Below the pieces are notes generated by a model. That model made no database searches. It worked only from the letters and a program-made list of their open reading frames with translations, and had not been told where the DNA came from. Of a DNA stretch of 64,000 nt, positions 50,141 to 63,089 are shown one piece after another. The DNA lies in assembly GCA_009741485.1 (NCBI GenBank), contig CM019237.1, positions 52,130,252-52,194,251 on the forward strand. The letters are read 5' to 3'. Every line of letters begins with the position of its first letter. Within the stretch, counting starts at the first letter, position 1. The translations under genes were made by a program, and so were the position numbers. Origin of the DNA: Malurus cyaneus samueli (Eukaryota > Chordata > Aves > Passeriformes > Maluridae).

Positions 50141-51748
50141 TTTCCCCAAACAAGGCAGGTGCTGTTTAATAATGGATATACATTGTCTATTGGGCATAAA
50201 CATGCTCCTCCCTGCGTCAGAGATAAGGTCCAGATGTCCTCCAGGCAAAGGGGTCACTCCCAGTGTCACCATCTGCAGGACTGTATTCCCACAGGTATGA
50301 CAGATACAAACATTTCCACAGATCACAGCCAGGTGCTGGGAGGAGTATGGGGTTAACACACATCCCAGGTCTCCTACCATCATCCATCTGACTGCTGTGG
50401 GAGCTGGCAGCCACCCCACCCACGCGGGGCATCAGTACCGGAGTGCCACAGGCAGGTTTGTAGGGGAGGGTGCTCCATACAAGACCCTCTGCTTTGTCTG
50501 TTGTTGGATCATCCCTTTGGGTTGCAGATTTTTGAAGCCACCTTGACCCAAAAATCCTCCTTCAGGAGAACAGGCATTGCAAATCAAGTTGGCCAACACA
50601 GCAGGAAGAGTCTCTGGAGTCTGTACAACTCAAGAAGAGACTCTTTTCTTATGTATGCCAACATTTCAGCAAATTTGAAAAAGCATGTTTTTTCCAATAG
50701 AAGCCAACTTCAGAACAAGAATTTATACAGTAAGCCAACCTTAATAATTTTTTTTTTTAAGACTTCAGACCATTTTCCCCCCCAACAAATATTTCATTCA
50801 CAAAGCCCAGGAGCACACTCCTTGATTTAGGGAGGAGAAAATGGGTGCCCTGCCAACCTGCGAGGTTCTTCACTGTCATATGCAAAGTCCTGCTTCCACT
50901 TTGAGAGAGACCTTCTCTCAAGGTGAGTCACTCAGTCCTCTGGAGAGGAGCCCAAAACCGGAGAGAGCTTGTGATACTTTAAAGTACCTTGTGCTGCACT
51001 GGCACGTGCCCACGGTGGTGGTACCTGGCTGTGCAGCAAGCTCAGGGCAAGAGGTCACGCTGCATTCGAGTAGCAGAGGGGACATCAGCTCCCTTCCCTT
51101 GTCCTTCAGCAACCCTCCTCACCACAAAAAAATCTAGAATTAATATTAAGTTCTGAGCCTAAACACAGTGCTCACCGAGTCAGAAACAAGCATTAGGGAA
51201 AGATATCTGTTGACCAATCTCAGAGAAAAAAAATAAGACGGCCTTCCCCAGGGTGGCTGTTGCTCAAGTCAGATGGGCAGTGTAACTTGTTTTAGCTGCA
51301 CATGTGCTTTCCTAGCAGGAACGTGTGTGAAAGAGCCCTTTGTGCAGGGCTGCAGCTGCCTGGTGCTGCTTTGCCTCCTGTGGCTCTGGAGGCCCCTGCT
51401 GGAAGATGGAGCTGGACGGGCACAGCATCAGCAGGGGCAAGAAAGCAGCCACTTTTCAGCTGGCAGGGCTGCAGTGTGAAATTAATAGCTGAGAATCCTG
51501 CAGAAGGCTTGAGAAAACTCCTTTAATTTACCCTGATTTTACTGCCTCATGGTTCTTGCAGGGGGCAGAGCCCCAGCTGGCTCAACAGTAAAATCACACT
51601 GCATATGGCTTAGCAGCAAAACAGACAGATAGTGATCAAAGTACTGAACTTAAGACACAGAAGCCATAAACTGTTGGGTAGATCAAAAGAAAACATTATT
51701 CCAGCGACATTTCCTTTCCTGCTCCCAAATAAAGTCTTTCTTCAACTA

Positions 51749-51794
51749 AAAAAAAAAAAGACAGAAAAAAACATAGAGAAAAAGGAAAAAGTAT
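51749..51794. repeat. A-rich low-complexity tract
   Basis: A run of 12 A is followed by further A-rich sequence with G and C interruptions. Confidence 0.9.
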
Positions 51795-52538
51795 GTGCAA
51801 AATCAGGAAAGAGAAAGACAGTTTAAAGAGACAAAGGAATTGTTTTTCCAGTTTCAAATTTTTTATCGTTTAAAAATTAGATTAAATACATGATGAATAA
51901 AGTATATATTAAGTAGCTGACTTATTGGATTTTTAACCTTTTTTTTTTTTTATAAAAAAAAAGGAAGTTAAAGACCTGTATTTAGAATACCCAGTGTGCT
52001 AGAATTTGCTACTGAGTTAAAGCAAGCTCTTTCAGTATCACAGGTATGGAAATCAGTTGAGTGACTCCCTGCAGACCATGCTGGGGACAGCAAACCCTTC
52101 TAAGCAGCCTCACTGAGCACCAGGGGGAAGCCCAGAAGGAGCCAGCTCAGCTGCCACCACCCAGCCCTGTGCCCACACACGGCCAGTGCTGCTCTCACCC
52201 GCTGCCCGACACAGGCACAAATAGGTACCAGACTTTGCCCAGATTTCTGCAACTCATTTCTGATGAAGCACACCCCAACCCCAACATAATCCCCCCACAT
52301 TTGCTGCTCTGACTGTCATTTTGGGTTATAGTGTTGTTTTTTTTTTTTCATGGAAACATTTCCACACACACATCAAAATCCAAACTCAAACAATAAAATC
52401 TGAGGTTTTCCCAGGCATGATGTTATTTGCTGTAAGAATACTTAAATGTGAAGGAAAAGAAGAAAAGGATGGCTTTAATGGTTCAACTTCCATTTTTGAA
52501 ATGGCCCCTTCTAAGTCCTTATGGTTGGCTTCATTGTG

Positions 52539-52564
52539 AGAATTATCATGAAGAATTATCATGA
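52539..52564. repeat. 13-bp perfect tandem duplication
   Basis: AGAATTATCATGA occurs twice in immediate succession. Confidence 0.92.
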
Positions 52565-53247
52565 CTACACAAAATGCCAGCAACAACCAGGACAAATTTA
52601 AGAAAGACTGGGACATATAACCAGAACAATCCTCTCTGCCATCCAGGGTAAATTTACTGGCCAGCGCACACTTTATTGCCAGCAGTGAATTAACACTGTT
52701 ACATCCTCTGCCTCCCAAAAGCAGCCTAGTTAATATGAGTCTCCCTGCAAAACCAAAGATATTCAGGCTGCACAGTCTATTCTCCAGGAACATTTTCAGC
52801 CCCTTTGAAAAAACTGTAAAAGAAGAACTTCCCAAGGTTGTGCAGGGCTTCCAGCATTTGTTTAAATGCAAAGAATTTCATTTTTAGAGAGCCACAGTCA
52901 AATATTTGTATATTTAGAAGAGTTTGGTTTCTTAAAATGCTAAACTGCACCCACTAGAGCGGCCTGGGAGGAACCTTAGAGCTGGGAAACCTCTAACTGG
53001 TCACAGCTGAGAAAACACCTGGTTGAAGGGAAGCTTGTTGTTCCCCTGGAAGCAGTAAGGAGTCTTCCAACTGGAAGACCTGAGAGCCAAGGTTATCTAA
53101 ATTTCTTTTGCAGCAGAGACAGGCAGACAGGCATCCAGCCCTACTGGGTGGAGGGCTAATGGGACACAAAAGCTACTGTAGACAGCTAAGGAGTCAAAAT
53201 ATCAAGCTTTTTGCAAGAAAGAGGAGAAAAGTAGAAAAAAGAGGGAA

Positions 53248-53267
53248 GGGGGGGGGGGGGGGGGGGG
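53248..53267. repeat. G20 homopolymer in a purine-rich tract
   Basis: Twenty consecutive G residues lie within a purine-only stretch (AAAAAAGAGGGAAG before, AAAATAG after). The run can form G-quadruplexes and its exact length is doubtful in most assemblies. Confidence 0.95.
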
Positions 53268-55398
53268 AAAATAGCTTGCAGAAAAAAAGGAATATAAGGA
53301 GACTTTGCTAGTGTAACCACTCAGTAATTGGGAACAAAATGTTTTGGACAAGTCTGCCAAAAGCAATTTTCAGTGTGACAAGGCCCTGTCCCTAGCCCCA
53401 AGTGACAGCTCTGTACCTGCAGTCACCAACACTGGTCCAAAGCTCCTGAGCATGTTTCCCTGTCCCCATCTGGGAGCCAGCAGTGCCTCTCGCTGGCATC
53501 CCTGGAAGCAGAAAGGATCCCCACGTGTGAGCTCCGAGCAGGACCTGCACGAGCAGAGGGAGAGCGGGAAGCAAAGGGATTAATGGGGCCTCACGTGCTG
53601 CCCAGAACGGGGCACCACCTGCACAGAGTGTTCACTGCAAGGAACACTTCAGGCTCTCTGCAAAAAGCTGCAGGTCAAAGTGACACTGAGAAAATTAAGC
53701 TCAAAATCTTCAGGGTAATCACCTTCTCCAGAGCAGGCCCCTCATTGAGCAGCCTAGTCATCACACATCATTTAACTATTCTGGTCTTTTCCTCACCAGT
53801 TCCAGAGGTCAGGTGACCATAAATGAACCTGGTTTTTATTGCAATAAATAAACAGAGGCATAATTCAGCAAAGCGTACTTCAAACTTCGGGATTTGTAAA
53901 ATAAAATTGGAAGAACGGGTGCTCTAAAGACTCAGAGAAATCCCAAATAAACTACTTGTAATTAAAAAATCTCATGATTTTCAAGCCAAATCTCGTGATT
54001 TGTTTGTGGCCTGACTCAGGGTTTTCAGTGCTTGGGGCTGGCAACTCTGACTAAGCAGGGATATGAAATAAGAGCGAGAGTAACTGCCCGCCAGGCTTCT
54101 GTTTTCCTGGGACAGAAGACAAAGCAGCTCTGACAATTCCAGCTGGCAATACCATGCAGGCTCTCCTCCAAGGCCAAACATGCTGGATAAAATCCTCATC
54201 AGACCAAAAAAAAAAAAATCCTATACTGTGGTTGCTTACTAGCTGTTTTCTGAAGTTCAATATAGCATATATTTTCTTTTTTCTTGAAAAGGGGGAGAAG
54301 GGGGAGATGGACCATGTTACAGACTAATCCCTTGCCAGATGTCATTAGTGATGAAGTCCCTTAGAAATTACATCAGTTTGAAACTAATCAGAAAACAGTG
54401 AGTTTCCATTTCTTCCTCCTGCCTGGCTAGACAGAGACCTCAGGATCAGCTTTCATCTACAGCCTGGAATCAACCCTCCTCTGCATCTTGCTTAGCCTGG
54501 CAGGGGTGTTGAGCACGTAATTGCAACCATTAAAAAGAAAAATAGCTCACTCTCTCCTGCTCCCCATCCCTGTCAAATACCATCTCCTTCATTAGGCTTC
54601 CTGGGAGCTGTCTCAGCACACTGCAGAAGTTTCTCCCTGCTCCTGCTGGAGGTGGGTGCCTCCAGCTGTGGCACAGATCTCCAGCCACCACCCTTGAGTC
54701 CTCCTGGTGATGCCAAACCAGCAGCTGTCCCCTCTCTCCTGACGACCCCAAGTGTCCCCTCACACCTGATGTCTGGCAAGACAGCCTGGGCAGGGAGTGG
54801 AATTTAATTTCCAGCCCTCTGCATGTCCAGCCCTCCCTCTACCTGCTCACAGGATGATGGATGAGGAGCAGAAGCACAGAAAGAGGTCAAGTAGAAGGGC
54901 CTTGGTGGTTCTTAGTGCTTTTGCTTTCCCTAGTAAGGAAAGAGCATAGCCCATACAGGCATCTGAAAGGGATGTATCTTTAATTCTTTGTGCTTGGACT
55001 GACTAAACCAAAATAATATCATAAACTCATGTTTTCTGTGGAAACTCAGTGCCTGAAACACATTTCTGGATCGTAAATCTTGGACTAGAGCAGTTTATGT
55101 AATGCCACCTATTCACGCTGCCCTAAGTAACCATAACTAACCATTCCATTATAATGAGTCCATTATCCCCTGCTTTATTGTATTTTCTCTTAAAACAGAG
55201 ATCAAAGATTTGGATCTAGTGGCATCATGCCGATTTCATTTTTATTACTGGCTCCCTAGGTCTATCATAAATATTCATTGGCCATCCTTAATACAAGGCA
55301 TTGAATTCTGCTCACTGCTATCTCTGGTGCGACTGCAAAGTACAAACAGGGTTGTTGCTCAAACATATTAAATAAAGCAGCAGCAAATTTGTGACAGT

Positions 55399-55433
55399 CA
55401 ACAACAACAGCAGCAACAACAACAAAAAAAAAA
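55399..55433. repeat. (CAA/CAG)n and oligo-A tract
   Basis: CAACAACAACAGCAGCAACA runs into a stretch of ten A. A separate short CAG run occurs at about 55557-55571. Confidence 0.93.
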
Positions 55434-58400
55434 CCCACCCAGAAAACAAAAGAACCCTTTTCCCTTTCCAAGGGAATTCAAAACCGAAGGAGACATTTTC
55501 TCTCGCCCCCTCCACGACTACTGCAGACATCTGACTGCTGTGGGAATTGAGCTGTGCAGCAGCAGCAGCAGCTGACCTGCTCCCACAGACAGGAGACATT
55601 TCTGAAAAGTCCACAGTTGCCACACTGTGGTCTCTGCGATACTGCAGCACTCTCTGTGCTCCCCGGTAGGAATTATAACCATTACCTGGCAGTGGTACTG
55701 AAATTGCTCATAAATGTGGCCTTTTCATATAGAAATTAATTCTGAAAAGGGAGTGGGAAGTGTGTGGGGAGAAACGTGCTCCAGAATCCCAATCAGAAAA
55801 AGGTTTATGCAGTTTTATTCTCCTAATTCCCAAAAAACCTTGCAACTATCCCAAACTTCAGGGTTCCTGCAATTTGTTTCTCTCACATGTTGCTTTGAAC
55901 TCCCTTCCCAGCTCAGTGTATCTCCTCCCAGGGTATGGAAACCCCTGTTGCACCCATCTGAATGGCTCCTGCTCTGCAAATAAACACAGACAAAGGCCTT
56001 TGGGATGTCAACTGGACACTGAACAACCACCAATCACTAAAATTAGGGTGGGCACTCTGAGAGCCTTAACACATATCAGTTGCTTTATATTCTAAGCAAG
56101 AACAGCTACTCCATTAAAAACAAAACAATATGCTGAGATACTGAATTAACATTCTAATATTTGTCTTCTAAGAAAAGAAGATGGAATAGGAATAAATCAT
56201 TTAAAATAAATAATTATTTATGCATATGAATCTATCCTCACACAAAACTCCACACACCTGGAGACATGAACCATATGATGAAACTGTTGACTCATTTTAC
56301 ATATTAACTCACAAGATACCTTTGAATATTTACCTAGTCCCTTGCCAATCTGGAATTTGCTAGAACCTTCCACTAGCTCTATTCATAATTCAAAATATAG
56401 AAATAAAACCAGTCAGGAAGAAAACCTTGATCATGATATCTTCATGTTGTAGAATTTGATTCGAAGAGCCATAGTGAGCATAGAATTTACCTTCTAGATG
56501 TACTGAGGTCTTTAGTGAAATTTATCTCACCTGTGATTGAAACAATAAAAATAAAATCCTGACGCTGTTGTTCACAAAAAGGATCCTGATCAGTTCCATG
56601 AATATTGTACCTGAGTAAAGTGAGATGAATCATACTCAGAGCTCTAACAGTTTCTTTTATTAAACACCTCTCTTCTCTTGCACTCTTTTTCATTTTTTTT
56701 AACTAATATCACTATCAACAGAGAAGGATGGCAAACAGTTTGCACGGAGTTAAGATTTTCTTGTTGGTTTGCCCTTCTTAAGATCACATCCATGAAAGGA
56801 ATTGATGTGAAATAAGAAGGGGAAACCCCCTATGTCCCATACACTGTGTGAAGTGGGAATCCCAGAGCAGAAATTGGTCATTAGAAGTTCAGAGCAAGGA
56901 AAAAGCTACTCCAGCTTTATTGGTTTGGTTTATATTGTGTAAATCAGTAGCTACAAAAAATATTTTACAGTATCAGATGCTCCTTGAGAGGAAAGATGAT
57001 GTATGTGAGAAGGGCAGATGATACAAGTTCGAAAATAATTTAGCAATCAGGATTTGGGATTTAATATTTCTGAAAGAACACTGAGTAACAACATACCCTA
57101 TTCTTAAAATTTGATAAATATAGGTTGCTGAGAGACTACAATCTTTTGGATGAAATGTGTTTACAACCATGTGTTTTTACAGCCTGGGCATCCTGCCATT
57201 AGATTTGTTTGTGGCTTGATGAACAAACAAACTACAAAAAATTGAAACCCAAGGTTTCGAAACAAAAAAAAATAAGAACCAGTGAGTAGTGAATACCACT
57301 GCTCATTGAACTCTCACCTGAGCTAAAAGTACCTTTAGGTCTCTGGAAATACTGTATTTGCATCACGGTGAGTTAACAATTATAAATATAAAACAACATG
57401 ACAAAAGTCATGCAAAATCATAACTGCAATGTAGTTAGGGCTGTGTTCACTGCCCCTGCAGCAGATTAAAGTGCTCCTGCCTTTCACTAGATCAGGACCT
57501 GCACTTCATAGGGGGTCAGGAGGGCTGTCTCTGAATTACCTGTCCTCGATACCCGACTTTGAGTTTAAAGTTCTTGTCCAGCTCAACAAGAGCAATGCAC
57601 TGAAACTTCCTGTGGCACAGAGCCCTGGAAGCGCCTCACAATGGCCCAACTGAAGTGGCTCTGAAGAGGCTTCTGAGCACAAGCACGGGACAGTCCAAAG
57701 CTGGAGCAAATCTCAGGGGCTTTTTACAGGGGAAAAAAAACCCCTCCTCTTAAATATAAGTCATGCTTTTCATATACCAAGTTCTCACAGGTTTTTTAAC
57801 CAGCAACAAATGTGTGTGACTGAAAATCCAGCAGAGTATCTGGGGGCTGTCCAGAAGTGTTGCCTTTCAGTCCAAAACGATGCACATCACAGGAGGGGTA
57901 AGAGGCACCCCAAAGATGAGAGTTGCAAATTCAGAATATTCTGGTTGATGCTGCCTGTCACAGCCCTAGAAATGTGCAGCAATAACAACACAACAGTGGT
58001 TGGCCTGGGGCTCTAAGCACTGTAGCTGACAACACCTGGCTAGAACAAACACCACCATCACATGCCTCCCGGTATCCCTTTGCTTAATTATCCCAGCTTC
58101 AAGCCTACAGGGGAGAAAGTGAAACTGTGCTCGCTTGTTTTTCTGTAGGTGTTATCTCTTTGTAGAATGTCAGCGTGGGTCTAATGAGAAATTAACATAC
58201 CTTAAGTTTCTGACCACAGCTAGTGTTGTCTTGCATATCTGAAAGCTCTGCTGCTCCTGCCACTGCAATTACTGGCTCTGAGGATTCAGGGCAATAACAA
58301 AGCTTGAATCCTCTACGGCAATGAATTTGTGGAGGCTTGGGTTCTGCAGCTGACCACCACCTGCACACAAAGCATCTCCAAGACCAAGGGGTTTGTCCCA

Positions 58401-59930
58401 CTTTTGTTTGAACTTTCATTCATCACTTAACTCCCATGACAAAGGCACCAAGAGCAGCTTCTTGACTATACCAGAAGTGCTGGTCACAACCAGCTGCTGG
58501 GGTAATCAAACATTCTCCCTTCCTGCATCTCCAGCTCTTCCCTGTGAACTGGTTTCCTAAGGAGAGAGTTTTTAATGCAGTTTCCTGCAAAAACATCCTT
58601 TACCAGCTACAATATATAAGTGATTTTAAATATAATTCAGTATAAACAGCACTGAGCTTACATGTTCTCCTGGGGTGTTTCTACCCCCTCTCACCTCACA
58701 AACACACTGAGCTTAGAGGGAAGAACAGCCTGATGACAAGGGGAAACAGGCCAGTGCACAGGTATTTTTATACATCAGCACAAATAAAAAGACAGCAGAA
58801 AAGGGGAAAAATTAAATGCAATTCTTCAAAATGCTTGCAGTGCCACTAACCCAAAATGTGAGTTGTAACACAAACAAAGGAATTTGGATCCCGTTCTCCC
58901 ATTTAAAATAAGCATTCTTTTGAGGTATGATACATTCAGCAAACAACACATATTCAAATTATTCTCTTTTTTCTGGTTTGTTTTTTTTTTTTAACCTACA
59001 AATGCTCTTTATCTGAATGCTGCCTAATTTGCAAATGAGTAAAATCCTCTTGAAAAGGTGAGGCTATAGAATAGAATGCAGTTCAAAGTGAGAATGTCTG
59101 TGATTCAAAGAGCTGCAATGCTGGGACACTGTAGTGGCTCCCAATAAAATCTCCTGGCTTCCAAAACCCATGGAGGCCATTTATCCCAGCAGAAAAAGAC
59201 CTGCAGCTCCCACTGGCTTCAGCCTGACTAGTAGATCAATACAATAATAAACTGGCACTATTGCTTCTGACAAACTCACGGGAGTTTTGTCAACAGCTCC
59301 ACATGAAAAGATTCAGTTCTTCTAGCACAAAATGACCATGAGCCAGCAGTGGCCATATCTGGGACCACATCTTACAGGAATAAAATACATTTCTATTTCC
59401 ACCAAAGCTGTACTGTTTTTTTTCAGATATATATTTGGTGGTGCTGCTGCAAACAAAGGGGAGAGAACAAGCTTACATTTTATAACTAAAGTGGAATGCA
59501 GAAACATTAACCCTGCAAAACAAAAGGCCACTACTTCTATTATTTTAAATCATGAACTAGTGCAAAAGTCTAAGAGCAAACCAACATTTTGCATGAGTTT
59601 TTCCAAATAAGGCAAAAAGCACAACTACTTATTTCTGACAATTAAGCAGCTTACAGAGTCTTTGTTCTACTGACACTTAAAAACGCAGTTTTCAATTATT
59701 TATGCTGTAGTTCAACACCTAAAACAGGAAATAAAAGTATAAAGTCTGTGTTCTGCAGCACATGCACCCCTTCCTGATGGGTTCAATTCATTTGTAAGTG
59801 TTTGGAGCTGCCACAGGCCTGGATTCTGCCATATCCTGTAATGCCCCATCATCCCTCAGCACTCTGATCTTGTGATTTTACACTGAACTTGTCACATATA
59901 TACATCATCGGAGGATATTTCCCCCCCCCA

Positions 59931-59939
59931 AGAGGTGCT
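59931..59939. repeat. C9 homopolymer
   Basis: Nine consecutive C residues after GATATTT. Confidence 0.9.
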
Positions 59940-62015
59940 GACTTGGTTTATGAACAGTTGGGAAATCAGAAGGTTGTCCATACCCAAGGCATTGCCATGC
60001 CAGCAGCTGGAATGAGTTGAGAAGTTGTCGTATGAGCACAATTTGGTCAAGGGTTCAACAGCTTCTTCTAACTCACTGAGAAGGGTTTAATTTAAGCTTC
60101 TGAACCCTCTCTGAAGCTGCTGGGCCATCAGCTCTGTTGTACAGACAGACACTTTAAGCAGTGCAACTTAATGCTAAGATTTTAAACTGCTCCAATCCTT
60201 TGCAAAGTGAGCACACATCAGTCTACATGTCTCAGGTGCTTTTGGAAATGTTACTCAGATTCAAATTGAGATGCATAACTAGGTCTAGAGGCAACATTCA
60301 CACAGAAATTAAACTAGTATCAAGAACAACGGTGAAGAATAAAATGCTATGCTTAAAAAAATTTAAAAATCACACTCTAAAATCATTCTGATTTTGTAAA
60401 ATGGATATAAAAATGGCCAGAAATTACAAAACCAAATGTAGATGGGGCAGATCCAGTCTAAGCATAGTCTTTTCTGTCCCTCCTGTTTTTCTTTTCAAAT
60501 AGTCTGTCTGAAGCAGGCTTTTAGATAAATACATTTAGATACTACAGTGGCTGTCTGAACAGAGATAATGAGAGCTCCCTCCACACACTGCTCCCCCCAA
60601 GTGTTTTAATGCTGTTCTGGAAGAGCCTTCTGTAAGGGAGGGGCTGTAGATCAAGTTTCTCTCCAGTTAGTGACCTAATCAATACAAGCAGGACTAGGAC
60701 TTAATGCAGAACTTCCAGGAGATTGCAATAATCACCCACAATTACTTATGAAAGCCAATCAATAGCCAGGAGGCTTTATGTGTCATTTATATACCTTAAA
60801 TCAAGCTTCTGAAATTAAACTTTGATTCCCAACACAATTAGATGTGGTGCTAAGCAAGACAAGGCACCAAGCAAGTGCTGCCTCAGGAGGGAACACTGCG
60901 AGGGAATCCAGGGATGGAGCCAGGAGAGCACCAGAGACCTGAAACACACACCAAGGGGAGGTGCAACAACAGAGTTGGCAGAGTGGATACAGGAAGAGGT
61001 ATAAAATCAGTGAAATAAGGCTTACACCTTTTTTTCCCTCTTGTTCCTTCAATGACTGACACAAGCTACCTTCCAGTGACCAAATGAAAGACAAAGACAG
61101 GAGAAGGCTCTCAGTGGTGGGAATTAAAGCAAAGAGAAAGAGGAAGAAATGCTATTTTGTGTTTTCACCCTTGTTCTCACTATGGGAAAGTTGGCAGAAA
61201 CTGGAGGTTTCTGTCAGATTTATCACAGAAAATACATTATGATGGGTGATTAGCAGACTCAGGCTTCCTATCAAAATGTCCCACCTCCCTTTGTAGCTCT
61301 ATTCTGGTGATGACCATTATGCATTTACTACTATTTTTTTTTAATATCTGCATACCGTAGTTGAATAACTTTGCAGGCAGTGAGATCACAGCTGAAAAAA
61401 AAGATGGGAAACACGCACATGAGGCTACTCATTGTGCTATTTTTACTGTTCTGAAGTCTATGGCATTGAACAATGACTCATAAGAGTAGCAAGCCAGAGA
61501 AGCACTTGCAAAGCATATCCAAGCATGTTTATTTATGTATTTGTTTGCACTGATTCATCAAGTTCCTCTGCAACCAATGGGACTCCAGAGGAAGCACAGA
61601 GCAGAAATTCTGTGTACAAAGCTGTTCCACCCACCCTGCTCCCGTGAGATGGGGGAGGTTGCAAGGGGGATTTGGGAACACACCTCCTTTATCCATTTCT
61701 GAAAAGGAGAGCCTCTAAACACCAATGGAGCACACTCCCTCTGATGGGAATTCCCTCCTTTAACTCATTCTTGCTTTGTCAGCATCCACAACAGGGCACA
61801 AGGAGCAATCAAAACAAGCAAATCTTCTTGCTTGTTTGAAGTCCTGCATTGAAAGTGTTGCCTTTTTTCCTTCCCTGTAGTCCTGAGATGAGCTTAATTT
61901 ATGGTGGGTCTATGTAATTATTTTGGAGAGGTTCGGCACAGGTCAGTACAAAAGTAAATTATTTTTCCCATGTGATGCAGTGGTGTTATGCACCCAGAAT
62001 GCTATTAGAATAAGT

Positions 62016-62041
62016 TTGAATAATAATAAAGAATAATAATA
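62016..62041. repeat. Imperfect (AAT)n tract
   Basis: AATAATAATAAAGAATAATA, a short trinucleotide-type repeat with one interruption. Confidence 0.85.
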
Positions 62042-62980
62042 ACCTGCTTCCCCTGTGAAATTTTTTTTATGACATTAAAAGAGAATTTGCCTGCCCAGGG
62101 CTAGCCACTGTTTTCTTGGAGCAGGAGGTGAAGATGGAGTTGGTTTTCTCTGCTTACACTGTTTATTTTTGCATAGGGTAGGGCTGATGTCAGCACTGAG
62201 AGATTAGATGATAGCTCTGTGATTCATATTTAAGAGTGAATAATGCTGAAAGGATTTGGGGAATACCCAGAAATATGGATTAGAGGAAACTGCACAAAAG
62301 GCACTGGGATCAGGCTCAAAAAGAACAGGGACAGCTGACATCTAAATCTGAATCTACCTACTGATACCTAAAGGAAAAGGCAAAATGAAAGAGGCATTTG
62401 AAAAACTTGGTTTCGCAAGAGAAAACTGGGCAATGAGGGGAGAAAGGAATGCAAGAAATAATTAGACACGTACAGAGTACAGATTATGTCACTTCTTCCC
62501 AAAACTGGCAGCTCTGCTTAAACACTGCAGATTTCCTTTCACACATTTGTGAGCATTGAAAAGCGTGTGGAGTACAAAAGTCTGGCACCACAGGCAGCAG
62601 GGAAAAACTGTACAATTGCAATTAAAAATCCCTATATTTCCATTAATTTTATGGTAAAGTTAGGTGTGACATATGGAGACTAGTCTCCAGAAAGAGAGGC
62701 TATCCAATATATAATAATTATACATTGTAATACTCTCTACTGCTAATTTATTCCATCTTCCTTGCCTTGACTCTTGTTAAGTCCCTCACACAAAACTATA
62801 TAAGGCAAATAGTTTCCTTTTTTCCAAACTTCCTACCTTACCACACTGTTCCTAAGAGACCAAGTTATCTCTAAAACATGTACAATATTGAAAACATGTC
62901 AGATTCTGTTACTGTCCCACAGCCAATGTTTTAACACCGTGCTGTTAGTTCTATATTTGATAGTAAAGTGGTAGCAGTAC

Positions 62981-63089
62981 CTCTTCTGCAAAGTTAGTTT
63001 TCTTGTCAAGCATTTCTCGTAACGTCTGAAGAATTTTAATGCAGAGCTTTTCTTCTTTCTCCATTAGCTTCTTTGTGTGATTAATCAAC
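62981..63089 (-). CDS. ITPR2: ITPR2 internal exon (most upstream in window)
   Basis: This internal exon of the type 2 IP3 receptor, an ER calcium-release channel gated by IP3 and Ca2+, is 109 bp. It holds one base that completes a split codon, followed by 36 codons ending on a codon boundary. On the minus strand it follows a TTTAAG acceptor and ends GAAGAG before a GTACTG donor. The translation starts [14 protein letters not shown] and ends KKTNFAEE. This is the conserved helical segment that precedes the SII splice site in IP3 receptors. In the paralogue ITPR1 the alternative SII exons are inserted right after this exon. Here the next coding exon lies 35 kb downstream. The family assignment is very secure. 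The assignment to type 2 rests on matches to remembered type 2 sequence across all nine exons. Confidence 0.95.

Larger units (their letters stand above)
28023..62980 (-). other. ITPR2: ITPR2 intron, about 35 kb, at the SII splice position
   Basis: The flanking exons join in phase 0 with no missing residues (NFAEE followed by GNTLRK), so these 34,958 bases form one intron. The donor is GTACTG and the acceptor TCTCTTAAAG. In ITPR1 the alternative SII exons sit at this point. No homologous peptide was seen here. Contents annotated separately include CR1 remnants, a CpG-dense patch (30440-30860), a CpG island (49230-50010), homopolymer and microsatellite tracts, and a G20 run. Long stretches such as 36400-39800, 42400-49000, 50450-53200 and 56000-62900 otherwise hold no gene I can support. 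Confidence 0.88.

Noticed and set aside
58200..58419. Exon-like minus-strand frame ending KLK with a strong AAG/GTATGT donor, at the SII position of the intron
   Set aside because: The donor is phase 0, but the possible upstream acceptors I examined fall in phase 1 or 2 of that frame, so it cannot be inserted between the flanking phase-0 exons without a frameshift. The peptide does not resemble ITPR1 SII.
14931..63089. Assignment to ITPR1 or ITPR3 instead of ITPR2
   Set aside because: KNAYNQGLECDH, LHLKEGMKGQLTEAS and FNMRPREL follow the type 2 sequence. Type 1 has KKAYMQGEVEF, YNMRPKEL and an RRES kinase site that is absent here.
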